A stretch of 64,000 nucleotides of DNA, taken from assembly GCF_029910235.1 (NCBI RefSeq), contig NZ_CP112874.1, positions 806,001-870,000 of the forward strand, given 5' to 3'. The position numbers were made by a program, and so were the translations under genes. The notes beneath the pieces are model-generated. The model was not told the origin of the DNA. It made no database searches and saw nothing but the letters and a program-made list of their open reading frames with translations. The stretch comes from Pseudanabaena galeata CCNP1313 (GTDB taxonomy: Bacteria; Cyanobacteriota; Cyanobacteriia; Pseudanabaenales; Pseudanabaenaceae). Below, in pieces: positions 52,218 to 61,884 of this stretch; position 1 is the stretch's first letter; the number at the start of each line of letters is the position of its first letter.

Positions 52218-53114
52218 ATGATCGAATACGTCTCAACACTTTTCATTAACGCGGCTATCTTCGCTTTGTTTAGTCTAGGACTAAATCTACAATGGGGATT
52301 TGCAGGGTTGGTTAACTTTGGGCATGTGGCGTTTATGACGGTCGGAGCCTATACCACCGTATTGCTGAGCCTTAATGGTGTGCCTTGGTTTTTGGCTTTT
52401 CTAATAGCCGCAGCGATCGCTGGTTTACTGGGCATTATCATCGGCAGTACCGCCTTAAAATTGCGCGAAGACTATCTGGGAATCGTTACCATCGGTGTGT
52501 CAGAGATGGTACGTCTATTTGTGAACAATGAAGAATGGCTGACCAAAGGCACAAGGGGCGTGCAGGATTTTCCGCTCCCTTTAGTTAATCTAGTCTCACG
52601 TCAATATTATTCCTTTGTGTTGGCAGCACTCTTACTGGTAGTAGTGGCAATAGTATATTGGCGATTAGAGTGGTTAGTGCGATCGCCTTGGGGAAGAGTA
52701 CTTAAGGCAATTCGTGAAGATGAAGAAGTAGTTAAGGCGCTAGGTAAAAATGTATTTTGGTATAAATTACAAGCCTTTGCGATCGGTGGAGCGATCGGCG
52801 GATTAGCAGGATCATTTTATGCTTGGCAATTAACTACTGTTTATCCTGATAATTTCATTCCTCTGATCACTTTCCAAGCATGGACAATCATCACAATTGG
52901 CGGTGCTGGCAACAATTTGGGTGTCATACTTGGTGCGGCAATATTTCAGTTTTACAATGCTCTGCCTCGGTTTCTACCTGAACAAATCCGTGCTGATGGT
53001 GGTAGGTTTGAGGCGGTTCAACTAATTCTGATCGGTGTTACTCTAATTTTGCTGATGGTATGGCGACCACAGGGAATTTTAGGTAATAAAAAAGAATTAA
53101 CTTTAAATCGTTAA
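52218..53114 (+). CDS. LivM-type permease of a branched-chain/neutral amino acid ABC transporter
   Basis: 298 residues with eight or nine membrane helices. The family blocks LNLQWGFAGLVNFGHVAFM, LREDYLGIVTIGVSEM, RSPWGRVLKAIREDEEV and the EAA-like loop, then FQAWTIITIGGAGNNLGVILG, identify the LivM/NatC-D group. It would form a heterodimeric membrane channel with a LivH-type permease, two ATPases and a periplasmic binding protein, none of which is in the window; scattered Nat genes are known in cyanobacteria. ATG 52218 gives the usual N-terminus. Substrate is presumably neutral amino acids. Confidence 0.88.
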   Translation: MIEYVSTLFINAAIFALFSLGLNLQWGFAGLVNFGHVAFMTVGAYTTVLLSLNGVPWFLAFLIAAAIAGLLGIIIGSTALKLREDYLGIVTIGVSEMVRLFVNNEEWLTKGTRGVQDFPLPLVNLVSRQYYSFVLAALLLVVVAIVYWRLEWLVRSPWGRVLKAIREDEEVVKALGKNVFWYKLQAFAIGGAIGGLAGSFYAWQLTTVYPDNFIPLITFQAWTIITIGGAGNNLGVILGAAIFQFYNALPRFLPEQIRADGGRFEAVQLILIGVTLILLMVWRPQGILGNKKELTLNR

Positions 53115-53177
53115 AAAATAAAGACATTAACCTTTTGTGAATTTGGATTACATGTAATCCAAAACCAGATTGCACAT

Positions 53178-53297
53178 CTATAGCAAGCAGCGCAAGAGAT
53201 AGCTAGGACATAAAACCAAAAAGATGAGTGGCGACGCAAAGCGCCGCCACTCATCTTTTTGGTTTTATGTCCTAAGCAAAACTTACATTGCTATATA
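53178..53297. repeat. Palindromic repeat, family C copy 3
   Basis: Left arm TATAGCAAGCAGCGCAAGAG plus ATAGCTAGGACATAAAACC; right arm GGTTTTATGTCCTAAGC plus AAAACTTACATTGCTATA. The stem core GATGAGTGGCG resembles copy 1, but the loop is AAA and one pair is mismatched. Same orientation as copy 2. Confidence 0.85.
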
Positions 53298-53325
53298 AGT
53301 ACTTGTGAAAATAAAATTGCAATCT

Positions 53326-53360
53326 CGTAAAGTTGCATCCCGCAGGGATGCAACTTTACG
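53326..53360. repeat. 16-bp-stem hairpin upstream of grxC
   Basis: CGTAAAGTTGCATCCC, loop GCA and the exact complement. It sits in the leader of grxC, about 75 bases before the start, flanked by an outer GTGAAAAT/ACGTTTTCAC pairing. Confidence 0.75.
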
Positions 53361-53434
53361 GGTTATCTACGTTTTCACCCTTTTACTTTCTGGAAGTTAA
53401 AATGGTATAGCTTAAATAAATTTAGGAAATTGTG

Positions 53435-53692
53435 ATGGCAAAGGTTGAGATTTATACATGGCGGATGTGTCCTTTCTGTATTAGGGCAAAACATTTACTC
53501 GATAAGAAAGGCGTAGAATACACAGAATATGTCATCGATGGGGATGAAGCAGCGCGATCGGCTATGGTAGCCAGAGGTTCTGACGGCAAACGTTCTGTCC
53601 CCCAAATTTTTATTAACGATCAGCATATTGGTGGTTGTGATGCTATTCACGCGCTAGATGCTAAAGGAAAACTTGATGCTTTGCTAGCATAA
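53435..53692 (+). CDS. grxC: Glutaredoxin (GrxC-type)
   Basis: 85 residues from ATG 53435, with AGGA about 8 bases upstream; the GTG three bases earlier is less likely. A dithiol glutaredoxin reducing disulphides and glutathionylated proteins with glutathione. Active site CPFC in WRMCPFCIRAKHLL, the cis-Pro motif SVPQIFINDQHIGG and the C-terminal GGCDAIHALDAKGKLDALL are complete. Single gene, closed by a hairpin 8 bases after the stop. Confidence 0.95.
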   Translation: MAKVEIYTWRMCPFCIRAKHLLDKKGVEYTEYVIDGDEAARSAMVARGSDGKRSVPQIFINDQHIGGCDAIHALDAKGKLDALLA

Positions 53693-53700
53693 CCAAATTT

Positions 53701-53733
53701 ACAAAGAGAGTTCGCTTTGCGAACTCTCTTTGT
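53701..53733. terminator. grxC terminator
   Basis: ACAAAGAGAGTTCGC, loop TTT and the exact complement; core GCTTTGC. Confidence 0.8.
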
Positions 53734-53776
53734 AATAAGAGTAAAAGCCTCGCTTTGCGAGGCTTTTACTCTTATT
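53734..53776. terminator. Terminator of the GyrA/ParC gene
   Basis: AATAAGAGTAAAAGCCTCGC, loop TTT and the exact complement. It directly abuts the grxC terminator and overlaps the stop codon of the converging gene at 53772. Confidence 0.85.
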
Positions 53777-56501
53777 TGGCGACTACGCGAATTACTTTTT
53801 CCGATCGCACTAAGTCACTCTCACCCGCAAAAATCGAGCGTCCTTGACTATTAGGTAACTCTAGAGGAATCGCGCCCAAAGGCATTTGCACAGTTCTTAA
53901 GCCAATATCGTTATCTTGACCTATCAAGAAAGTTACAGGTAAATCAAGACGCGGCTTCGCGATCGCAGTCATGCTGACTAATCGATCAGCTCGCGATTGG
54001 AACTTGAAGCATTGTGAACCGATCGCACCTCGCACCGCAGAGCGAATATTCGCGGCTGCTATACGTTTGGCAAAACCTTCAGCAGTGATTAATATTAGCT
54101 CTGAACTAGGATTATTTTGTAAATCAAGAATTGATACACCAATTTGAGCTTCAGAACTACCTAAACGTAGGGCAATATTTCCTGCGGCAGTACGTCCAAC
54201 GGTGGGAATTTGGGTTTCATCGGCTTTGAGGCGTAGGATTCTACCAGCAGAGGTGGCGATCGCTAGTTCTTGCTCTAAGCCGACAATATCAGCCCAGAAT
54301 AGCGCATCATCTTCTTTGAATTTCGCTGCAATCAGTCCACGTGCGGTCATATCAGCAAATTCTGAAAGGGGAGATCGCTTGATTTTGCCTTGACTCGAAA
54401 GCAGGACTAAACCTGCCGTTGATTCAGGATTCTTTTCCCAGACAAACTGCGACACGATGCGATCAGTACTATCGGGTAATAGTGTAATTAAAGGTGTAGC
54501 CCGTCCTTTCCCTTTGATGATAGGTACATTGGCAAGAGCAAGGGGAAACGCTCTACCTGAACTAGTCATAACGACCATTTCGCGATCGCTACGGGTGTCA
54601 TAGGAAGCGATCGTCACATCATCTCCTAAATCCACAGACTGCGAGGCTCTAGAATTAGGCTCTAGGCTTTTGATATAGCCTTTGTGCGTGAGTTGGACGG
54701 TAATATCTTGCGGCTCAGCAATGGGAATATTTAGCTCAGTTGTCAGAGAAATTAAGGGAACTTCTACTGGTTTGGGTTGTTTGTTAGTTGTTGCTTTAGG
54801 AGATTTGCGATCGCTTACTTTCTCAGTGACATTCCCAGTGTCAAGGGTTTGCTGAATCTGGCGATCGCTTTCAGTATTTTTATCGGCGTTTTTAGATTTA
54901 GAACTTTTCGAGGTGGCTCTAGGTGGCTCTGGTTCATCAATGTCGGGAACTGCAATCCTTTGTTGATTGCCCTGTAACAGCCAAGCAAGATGGGTGCGTC
55001 TTTGATCGCTATGACGTTTTTTATGATCGCGCAATTCTTTTTTCAAGAATTTCATCAACTCGCGGCGATCGCCTAATAACCTCTCTAATCTAGAAACCTG
55101 TTGTTGTAAGGTTTCTAGTTCTTCACGGATCTTCTGTTGCTCAATTGCCGTAATCCGACGTAAAGGCATCGAGAGAATTGCTTCCGCTTGGGTTTCTGAT
55201 AAAGCAAATTCTGTTTGCAGGTCAGTCTTAGCTAGAGCGCTATTATTCGCAAATCGCAAAATCCTGATCAGGCGATCAATATCTTGGAGAACTAGCACTA
55301 GTCCTTCCAATAGATGCGATTTTTCTCGAGCTTTTTTTAGCTCATAACGGAACCGCTTCGCAAGGGTTTCTTCTCGAAAAGAGAGGAATTCTTGCAATAG
55401 TTCGCGCAGACTCATTTGCTTTGGTTGCGAACCTTTGAGTGCTAGGAGAATCACCCCAAAATTTGATTGCAAAGCTGTTTGGCGATATAGCTGATCGATA
55501 ATTACTTCAGGGGAAATATCTTTCTTTAATTCGATAACAACTCGCATCCCTGCGCGATCGCTTTCATCGCGAATATCGGAAATACCCTCAATTTTGCCAT
55601 TGTTTACTAATTCAGCAATTTTCTCGATCCATGCTGATTTATTGACTTGATAGGGCAACTCCGTCACAATAATCGCTTGTTTCTGGCGCTTACCTGTGCC
55701 TTTCCCACCAAACTGCTCAACTGACGCAACACCACGAATCGTAACGCTACCCCGTCCAGTTAAGTAAGCCTCACGCACACCATCCTCATTCATGATGATC
55801 CCGCCTGTAGGAAAGTCGGGAGCAGGGATTAAGCTCAATAACTGCTCGTCAGGCAAATTAGGATTATCAATTAAGGCGATCGCGCCATCAACAACTTCAC
55901 TCAAGTTGTGCGGCGGAATATTCGTCGCCATCCCCACAGCGATCCCTGTGGAACCATTTAGCAAGAGCATCGGCAACTGGGCAGGTAACACGGCTGGCTC
56001 TTGCTCGGAGCCATCAAAGTTATCAACAAAATCAACAACATCTTCCTCGATTTCGCTGAGCAAAGCCTCATTACCGATCGCCGCCAAGCGACATTCGGTA
56101 TAACGCATCGCCGCCGCAGGGTCATTATCGACGGAGCCAAAGTTACCATGCCCCGCCAATAATGGATAACGACTGGAAAAGTCTTGCACCAAACGTACAA
56201 GGGCATCGTAAACCGATTGATCGCCGTGGGGGTGATATTTGCCCAATACGTCACCAACGACGCGAGCGCATTTACGAAAGGGACGCTCTGGCACAAGCCC
56301 AAGCTCATGCATGGCATAGATAATCCTGCGATGCACAGGTTTAAGCCCATCACGGGCATCGGGCAAGGCACGTCCGACAATGACGCTCATCGCATACTCT
56401 AGGTACGATCGCTGCATCTCCGTATGCAATGAGGTCGGTATGATATTTCCCCCGTTAGACTCCAACCCGAAATCTAGCTGTTGTTGCCCTTGCTTTGCCA
56501 T
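53772..56501 (-). CDS. Type II topoisomerase subunit A (GyrA/ParC-like)
   Basis: 909 residues. The cleavage domain has [21 protein letters not shown] in its N-terminus, [20 protein letters not shown] and catalytic Tyr134 in AMRYTECRL; the tower/coiled-coil region has [13 protein letters not shown]. Residues ~525-590 are a low-complexity linker ([15 protein letters not shown]). The C-terminal beta-propeller follows, but the GyrA box (QRRGGKG) expected after the first strand (THKGYIKS) is replaced by [12 protein letters not shown]. Without it negative supercoiling is lost in E. coli GyrA, so this may be the ParC/topo IV-type subunit. Many cyanobacteria carry two such genes. No gyrB/parE neighbour. 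Confidence 0.9.
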   Translation of the reverse strand: MAKQGQQQLDFGLESNGGNIIPTSLHTEMQRSYLEYAMSVIVGRALPDARDGLKPVHRRIIYAMHELGLVPERPFRKCARVVGDVLGKYHPHGDQSVYDALVRLVQDFSSRYPLLAGHGNFGSVDNDPAAAMRYTECRLAAIGNEALLSEIEEDVVDFVDNFDGSEQEPAVLPAQLPMLLLNGSTGIAVGMATNIPPHNLSEVVDGAIALIDNPNLPDEQLLSLIPAPDFPTGGIIMNEDGVREAYLTGRGSVTIRGVASVEQFGGKGTGKRQKQAIIVTELPYQVNKSAWIEKIAELVNNGKIEGISDIRDESDRAGMRVVIELKKDISPEVIIDQLYRQTALQSNFGVILLALKGSQPKQMSLRELLQEFLSFREETLAKRFRYELKKAREKSHLLEGLVLVLQDIDRLIRILRFANNSALAKTDLQTEFALSETQAEAILSMPLRRITAIEQQKIREELETLQQQVSRLERLLGDRRELMKFLKKELRDHKKRHSDQRRTHLAWLLQGNQQRIAVPDIDEPEPPRATSKSSKSKNADKNTESDRQIQQTLDTGNVTEKVSDRKSPKATTNKQPKPVEVPLISLTTELNIPIAEPQDITVQLTHKGYIKSLEPNSRASQSVDLGDDVTIASYDTRSDREMVVMTSSGRAFPLALANVPIIKGKGRATPLITLLPDSTDRIVSQFVWEKNPESTAGLVLLSSQGKIKRSPLSEFADMTARGLIAAKFKEDDALFWADIVGLEQELAIATSAGRILRLKADETQIPTVGRTAAGNIALRLGSSEAQIGVSILDLQNNPSSELILITAEGFAKRIAAANIRSAVRGAIGSQCFKFQSRADRLVSMTAIAKPRLDLPVTFLIGQDNDIGLRTVQMPLGAIPLELPNSQGRSIFAGESDLVRSEKVIRVVAK

Positions 56502-56590
56502 AAAATCTACGAACGCTGTACAAGATAATCACGATACTTGAAAACAATGTAACAGCAAAACCAAGTCGTATAGTGAATTTACGTCTGATT

Positions 56591-56637
56591 AAACAAAAAA
56601 GAGAGGTGATGCTTTGCATCACCTCTCTTTTTTGTTT
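56591..56637. terminator. Terminator of the adenylate cyclase gene
   Basis: AAACAAAAAAGAGAGGTGATGC, loop TTT and the exact complement, one base from the stop region (56639). On the minus strand a T-rich tail follows. Confidence 0.85.
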
Positions 56638-56638
56638 T

Positions 56639-59296
56639 TTATTTTTCTGTCATTCTCCATACGCCATCCCAGTCATCTTCGGGTGCATTGAGTAAAAAGT
56701 GCTGACAACGAGTGATATGCATATTGGCGGCTTTATTGTTTTTATCGAGTTCTAATACTTCTGCAAATTCGGCAACAGCCTTACTAAACTTCCGCGTCAG
56801 GTAATGCTCACGAGCTGCATGGTAATGCTCAATGATGCGAGATTGGATCTCGTTTAGTGGGTCGGATTTTAAGCCAATTAATTCATACACACTCACAGGT
56901 TGATTTTTGCCCTTAACTTGAATGCGATCAAGTTCGCGTACCCAGAGGCGATCGCTACAGAGGTTGTAGGTAGTTTCACTAATGATCGCATCTGTACCAT
57001 ATTGCTTACTTGCACCCTCTAGCCGTGAACCAAGATTCACCCCATCGCCGATCGCCGTAAATTCCATGCGTCTGGTGGAGCCAATATTGCCACTGATCAC
57101 CGTATCAGAGTTGATACCGATGCCAATTTTGATCGTCGCCATATCAATTTCTTTTTGATTTTGTGGCTTCAGTTTTTCGAGCCGCTTGATATTAAATTCT
57201 TTTAAACGATGGCGCATATCGATCGCCGTTTGCACAGCCATCCATGCATGATCGGGAATTGGCAAGGGCGAACCAAACACCGCCATAATCGCATCGCCGA
57301 TGTATTTATCCAGCGTGCCTTTGTAGTTAAAGACAGCCTCCACCATCGTTTCAAAATATTCGTTCAGCATCATCACCACATCTTCCGCCGCAAGGGTTTC
57401 GGTAATGGTGGTATAGCTACGGATATCAGAGAATAATACGGAAACCTCTTTGCGATCGCCGCCCATTTTGGCATCACCACCAGCCAGAAGCTGCTCGGCT
57501 AGCTCTTGGGTCATGTAGCGATACATCGTACTTTTGAGGCGTTTTTCTTGGCTGATGTCTTCCATGACGACTAGAGCGCCACGCACGCCTTCACCTTCGT
57601 CTCCTTCAGACATGGTGTTGATGGAAATATTAATGCTGTGCTGTTCGCCATCGGTAGAGCGCAGGGTTTGATCGGGATAATATTGCTTACGGCTTTTTTC
57701 GTCACTGCCATCCAAACTAGTTTCAAACCATTTAGTGAAGTTCGCCTTTTCAATGTTGATCAGTTCATACACAGACTTGCCTTCTAATAAGGCATTTCCG
57801 ACTCCAAGTAAGTCATAGGCGCGTTCATTGGCAGCGATAATCTTGCCATGTTTATCCGTAGAGATCACGCCATCGGAAAGACTTCGCAAAATGTCCTTTT
57901 GCATTTGCTGTTCTTGCTTAACCTTGGCGAATAGCTTGGCATTTTCTAGCGCCACACCAGCTTGAACGTTGAAGACTTTCATGAATTCTTCGTCATTACC
58001 ATTGAAACTTGCCTTGAATCTCTCAGGGGAAGCTGGCCATGTGTTGGGGTCATATTCAGGAAAATCACCACGCTGAATCTTGTTAACTAATTGAGTAACA
58101 CCAATTAACTCTTTGTTAGAGTTGAAAATTGGCATACAAAGTAGGCTACAGGTACGATAACCATTGGCTTGATCGAATTTTTTAGAATTATCAGCATCAG
58201 GATGCTCGTAAAGATCAAAGGGAATATTTAAGACTTCGCCTGTAATGGCAACCCGACCTGCATAACCTACGCCCATCGGTACGCGCAATTCTTTGGTTAA
58301 GCCGTAGTGATCAACTATTTGTGTCCAGAGATCATTGCGATCGCGATCGATTAGCCACAGAGTACTGCGATCAGCATTCATCAATAACTTAGCTTCGTCC
58401 ATCACCTTTTTAAGGGTAGCCTCTAGATCTAAACTTTGTCCTAGAGACATGGCTGCTTTCATCAAGGCATCGGCAGCACGTTGTTTTTGAGCTGCCGAAT
58501 AAAACGCCTGAGAACTTTCTAAAATTAGGCGCATTGATGGCGCAAACTGGGCAAATAGAGCCTGATCTTCTTCCGTAAAACCAACGCGATCGACGCTATC
58601 TTCTAGAGGGACAGAGGGATCGTTAATTCGCAGTTTATTAATTAACTGCACCACCGCAACCAGTTGATCGTTATCGTTCAACAGGGGCATGGAGAGCATG
58701 GAGTAGGTGCGATAACCAGTCCGCTCAAATTGCTTTTTAGCTTGAGACGATCGCGGATCATCAAAAAAGTCAAAGGGAATATTGACGATGTGACCGTAGG
58801 TAGCGACTTCACCAGCGATGCTAGTTGGCTCTGTGGAAATCCGAATTTCAATATTTTTGCCATCTTCACTAGGTACATTTGTCCATAGTTGATTTTTATC
58901 GGCATCTAATAAAAAAATTGTGGTGCGATCGGCTGACAACAATTCACCAATCTTGCCACGAATTGCTTGCAGCATTTCATCAAGGATCACATCAAAGTCG
59001 GTATTGAGCATTCCGAGGGTTTGATTGACGATCCGTAATCTTTGCTCAACGTCATTAACGACTTGGCTAAACTTTTCGGGCGTAAGTGGTGCAAGCACAG
59101 AGGCAAAATTACCTCCTGCGGTTACAGCTAAGGCACTGGAACTACGATAAGAACTATCTTGAAAATCAGTTAAAGCTGGGGCTGGATTGTTGAGCTTGAC
59201 AGATGAAGATTCGCTCTCGGCAATTACAGCAATCGTCGCCTCAATCGTAGCGTGGGTATCTATGGATGGTATGCGAGAAGGGGATGATGGTGTCAT
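56639..59296 (-). CDS. CyaB1-type adenylate cyclase (GAF-GAF-PAS-class III cyclase)
   Basis: 885 residues. Order: an unstructured ~80-residue N-terminus, GAF-A ~100-265, GAF-B ~285-455, PAS ~465-585, class III cyclase ~612-800 and a TPR-like tail ~820-880. The catalytic domain shows metal Asp624 in FSDIRSYT, Lys664 and Asp668 in DKYIGDAIMAV and the adenine-specifying region EFTAIGDGVNLGSRLE. This is the layout of Anabaena CyaB1/CyaB2, where a GAF domain binds cAMP and activates the enzyme; the GAF-B here ends in GVTQLVNK as expected. It should make cAMP. No membrane helix. Upstream region contains only short unassigned sequence. Confidence 0.92.
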   Translation of the reverse strand: MTPSSPSRIPSIDTHATIEATIAVIAESESSSVKLNNPAPALTDFQDSSYRSSSALAVTAGGNFASVLAPLTPEKFSQVVNDVEQRLRIVNQTLGMLNTDFDVILDEMLQAIRGKIGELLSADRTTIFLLDADKNQLWTNVPSEDGKNIEIRISTEPTSIAGEVATYGHIVNIPFDFFDDPRSSQAKKQFERTGYRTYSMLSMPLLNDNDQLVAVVQLINKLRINDPSVPLEDSVDRVGFTEEDQALFAQFAPSMRLILESSQAFYSAAQKQRAADALMKAAMSLGQSLDLEATLKKVMDEAKLLMNADRSTLWLIDRDRNDLWTQIVDHYGLTKELRVPMGVGYAGRVAITGEVLNIPFDLYEHPDADNSKKFDQANGYRTCSLLCMPIFNSNKELIGVTQLVNKIQRGDFPEYDPNTWPASPERFKASFNGNDEEFMKVFNVQAGVALENAKLFAKVKQEQQMQKDILRSLSDGVISTDKHGKIIAANERAYDLLGVGNALLEGKSVYELINIEKANFTKWFETSLDGSDEKSRKQYYPDQTLRSTDGEQHSINISINTMSEGDEGEGVRGALVVMEDISQEKRLKSTMYRYMTQELAEQLLAGGDAKMGGDRKEVSVLFSDIRSYTTITETLAAEDVVMMLNEYFETMVEAVFNYKGTLDKYIGDAIMAVFGSPLPIPDHAWMAVQTAIDMRHRLKEFNIKRLEKLKPQNQKEIDMATIKIGIGINSDTVISGNIGSTRRMEFTAIGDGVNLGSRLEGASKQYGTDAIISETTYNLCSDRLWVRELDRIQVKGKNQPVSVYELIGLKSDPLNEIQSRIIEHYHAAREHYLTRKFSKAVAEFAEVLELDKNNKAANMHITRCQHFLLNAPEDDWDGVWRMTEK

Positions 59297-59486
59297 ATCA
59301 GCACTAAGATTTTCGGTTTAGTCCCAACTTTTTTAAGAGTGGTGATGCTTATCGCAGCACTCTTGTTCCACTTGCACTGTTGCTTTTGAGTTTATGCAAA
59401 GCCAATTTCGTCAAATTGAAAAAATTATCTTAGCACCCCTCAGATTGAGATCGCAAACCTAGACACTATAGGCGGCGCGAATCAAC

Positions 59487-59539
59487 GACTCAAGTAAGTT
59501 AAGCAGACTGCGGTGCAGTCTGCTTAACTTACTTGAGTC
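59487..59539. terminator. Hairpin spanning the aroK stop codon
   Basis: A 25-bp perfect stem (from GACTCAAGTAAGTTAAGC) closes on GGT. The aroK TAA (59529-59531) lies inside the right arm, so the last codons of the gene are part of the hairpin. Confidence 0.85.
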
Positions 59540-60068
59540 GATCTGGGGAAATTCGAGCTTGGATCATCTCAAATAGGCGATCTCTGACGGCTTCGGTGGT
59601 TTCATTCTCTGTGACCATGATCGAAATATCGGCTTGAGCATAGCGATCGCGACGTTGGTTATAGATATCATTGAGGGTTTGTAATGGATCAGCAGTTTGC
59701 AAAAGAGGGCGTTGCTCCGATGCTGTTTTGAGGCGATGGTATAAAGTCTCAACAGGGACATCAATCCAAACAACAATGCCATCGTGTAAGTGCGACCAAT
59801 TGAGCGATCGCATGACGATTCCGCCGCCTGTTGCCACAACTAGACGGGTATAGGCCGAGACTTGTGAAAGTACTTGTTGTTCAAGATCGCGAAATGTCTC
59901 TTCGCCATCCTTGGCAAAAATTTCAGGAATTGATTTCCCTGCACATTTCTCAATAAGTGGGTCGGTATCTAAAAAGTTGTAACCTAATTTTTGTGCTAAA
60001 AGCTTGCCGACGGTGCTTTTACCTGCACCCATCATCCCAATCAAAAATATATTCGTTCCGTTGAGCAT
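59529..60068 (-). CDS. aroK: Shikimate kinase
   Basis: 179 residues. Phosphorylates shikimate at O3 with ATP. P-loop LIGMMGAGKSTVGK at residues 9-22, shikimate-binding Asp in YNFLDTDPLIE, the Walker-B-like ATGGGIVM, the lid Arg in SEQRPLLQ and the adenine-binding RRDRYAQADISI. Length is normal. It works five steps after DAHP synthesis, two steps before AroC, whose gene is at 1.6 kb. Ends inside a strong hairpin. Confidence 0.96.
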   Translation of the reverse strand: MLNGTNIFLIGMMGAGKSTVGKLLAQKLGYNFLDTDPLIEKCAGKSIPEIFAKDGEETFRDLEQQVLSQVSAYTRLVVATGGGIVMRSLNWSHLHDGIVVWIDVPVETLYHRLKTASEQRPLLQTADPLQTLNDIYNQRRDRYAQADISIMVTENETTEAVRDRLFEMIQARISPDRLK

Positions 60069-60266
60069 TTGCCTGTATTTAAAATTTATGATGGGTAGTC
60101 AAGGAAATCTCCTAAACTAATGTTCCCACAGCAACAGGACTTCTAATTAACGCTTCTGCTTTTTCGGTCGGAGATTGCTATAAAATTTTTGTTGCTATCT
60201 TGATACTTAATGGTAAAACCGTAAGTCAAAGATATTTAAGATTAAGTTTTTAAGAGTACGTTGTGA

Positions 60267-61844
60267 ATGCTGAACTATCGCACAGTCTTATCTCATAAAA
60301 TTTTACAAAAAAAATGGATATTAGGTTTAGGGATTGTCAGTGTTGCTGCGATCACCAACACCTTATTTTCCCTTGAGCATGACTGGCATTTACTGAGCAT
60401 AAGTACGCTAATGATTGGCGGCACACTTTTGTTTGTGAATGTGCGAAAGAGCTTTGCTGCGGGGATAGAACAACCGACGGTAATCGATCGCAGTTATCTA
60501 TTTAAAGAACTACAGCAAGCGCAAAAGGCGATCGCCAAAATTGCCGATCTAGGTAAGCGTGACACCTTAGACGCGCAAGCTCAGCAAATCACCAACAATC
60601 TCCAAAAAAATCATTTTCAGATCGTCGTTTTTGGCACAGGCTCCGCAGGCAAAACTTCGGTAATTAATGCTTTGTTGGGACGCAAGGCAGGTAAGACTGG
60701 GGCAGCAATTGGCACAACGATCGCTCGTCAAGAATACGCTTGTCAAGGAATCGATTTTTCACCCGTTGGCATAACGCCAATTCAAAGTGAAAACAAGGTT
60801 AAGCGACAGATTTCTTTGCTTGATACATCGGGGACGCAAGAAATGGGAGCGATGGGACAGCAGAGAGAAATCGAATCTTTGCAAGTTGTCCAAAATGCCG
60901 ATCTGATGATTTTTGTAACGGAGGGAGATTTAACCAATAGCGAATATTGCGAACTCGAACGCCTTGCTGGTTTAGGTAAGCGTGTAATTCTTGTTTTTAA
61001 TAAGACGGATTTGTATTTGCCAAGCGATCGCGAAAATGTATTAGCCAAACTCAAGGAACGCACTCAGCATTTCTTAGCTACCACTGATATTGTGGCGATC
61101 GCCGCTCAGCCGAGTCCCATCAAAGTACGTCAATATGCCAATGCTGAAGATTCAGTTCATAGTGATGCAATTCAAGAATGGTGGGAAGATCTACCGCCAG
61201 ATGTGACTGCTTTAAAAGAACGCATTGAGACAATTCTTTCTAATGAGTGGGAAGATTTGCTAATTCACAATACCCATCTGCAAATCAAGAATTTGCTACA
61301 GGAAATCAATGGCACAATCAATCATCAACGCCGCCAAGATGCCGCCACAATCATTAATCGTTATCAATTAATCGCCGCTACGACAGTTTTTGCGAATCCC
61401 ATCCCTGCGATCGATTTGTTGGCTGGAGCCGCAATCAATACCCAAATGTTGATGGATCTCGGCAAAATTTATGATCGTCCCCTCAATTTCAAACAGACTC
61501 AACAAGTTGCAATGATCATTGCCCAGCAATTATTACAACTTGGGTGCATCGAAATCGCCAGCTCAGCGATCGCCTCCTGCTTTAAGGTAAATGCGCTCAC
61601 CTATGCGATCGGTGGCTCCATGCAAGCCGTTACCGCCGCCTACTTAACTCACATTGGCGGTATGAGTTTTGTGGAATATCTAGAGCAGCAACCTGAAACA
61701 CAATCTGCTCCTGCGATGACTAATGCATTGCAACAAATATGTCAAAAAACCTTTAACGCGTTACAAAGCGATCGCTTCTTTATCGACTTTGTAACCAGTA
61801 TTTCCAGTCGTGTCGCTAGCAACTACGGCGCTTTGCGCTCATAA
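60267..61844 (+). CDS. Membrane-associated GTPase with DUF697-type C-terminus
   Basis: 525 residues. Two N-terminal membrane helices (WILGLGIVSVAAITNTLF and LLSISTLMIGGTLLFVN), then a G domain ~115-320: G1 GTGSAGKTSVIN, G2-like GTTIARQEY, G3 LLDTSGTQEM, G4 FNKTD. The C-terminal ~170 residues match YcjF/DUF697 proteins (LIAATTVFANPIPAIDLLAG, then YAIGGSMQAVTAAYLTHIGG), forming a helical, partly hydrophobic bundle. These cyanobacterial proteins are of unknown function, with links to membrane or chloroplast biogenesis proposed for relatives. It converges with psb30; one terminator serves both. Confidence 0.87.
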   Translation: MLNYRTVLSHKILQKKWILGLGIVSVAAITNTLFSLEHDWHLLSISTLMIGGTLLFVNVRKSFAAGIEQPTVIDRSYLFKELQQAQKAIAKIADLGKRDTLDAQAQQITNNLQKNHFQIVVFGTGSAGKTSVINALLGRKAGKTGAAIGTTIARQEYACQGIDFSPVGITPIQSENKVKRQISLLDTSGTQEMGAMGQQREIESLQVVQNADLMIFVTEGDLTNSEYCELERLAGLGKRVILVFNKTDLYLPSDRENVLAKLKERTQHFLATTDIVAIAAQPSPIKVRQYANAEDSVHSDAIQEWWEDLPPDVTALKERIETILSNEWEDLLIHNTHLQIKNLLQEINGTINHQRRQDAATIINRYQLIAATTVFANPIPAIDLLAGAAINTQMLMDLGKIYDRPLNFKQTQQVAMIIAQQLLQLGCIEIASSAIASCFKVNALTYAIGGSMQAVTAAYLTHIGGMSFVEYLEQQPETQSAPAMTNALQQICQKTFNALQSDRFFIDFVTSISSRVASNYGALRS

Positions 61845-61878
61845 AAAAAAGGAGGGTGCTTTGCACCCTCCTTTTTTT
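61844..61878. terminator. Bidirectional terminator between the GTPase gene and psb30
   Basis: AAAAAAAGGAGGGTGC, loop TTT and the complement, with A- and T-runs on both sides; core GCTTTGC. Ideal for both directions. Confidence 0.88.
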
Positions 61879-61884
61879 GTTTAA

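Larger units (their letters stand above)
53115..53434. other. Gene-free stretch with two repeats
   Basis: 320 bases between the LivM and glutaredoxin genes. It includes a short inverted repeat TTGGATTACATGTAATCCAA near 53143, family C copy 3 and a 16-bp-stem hairpin. The glutaredoxin promoter presumably lies in 53361-53430. Confidence 0.6.
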
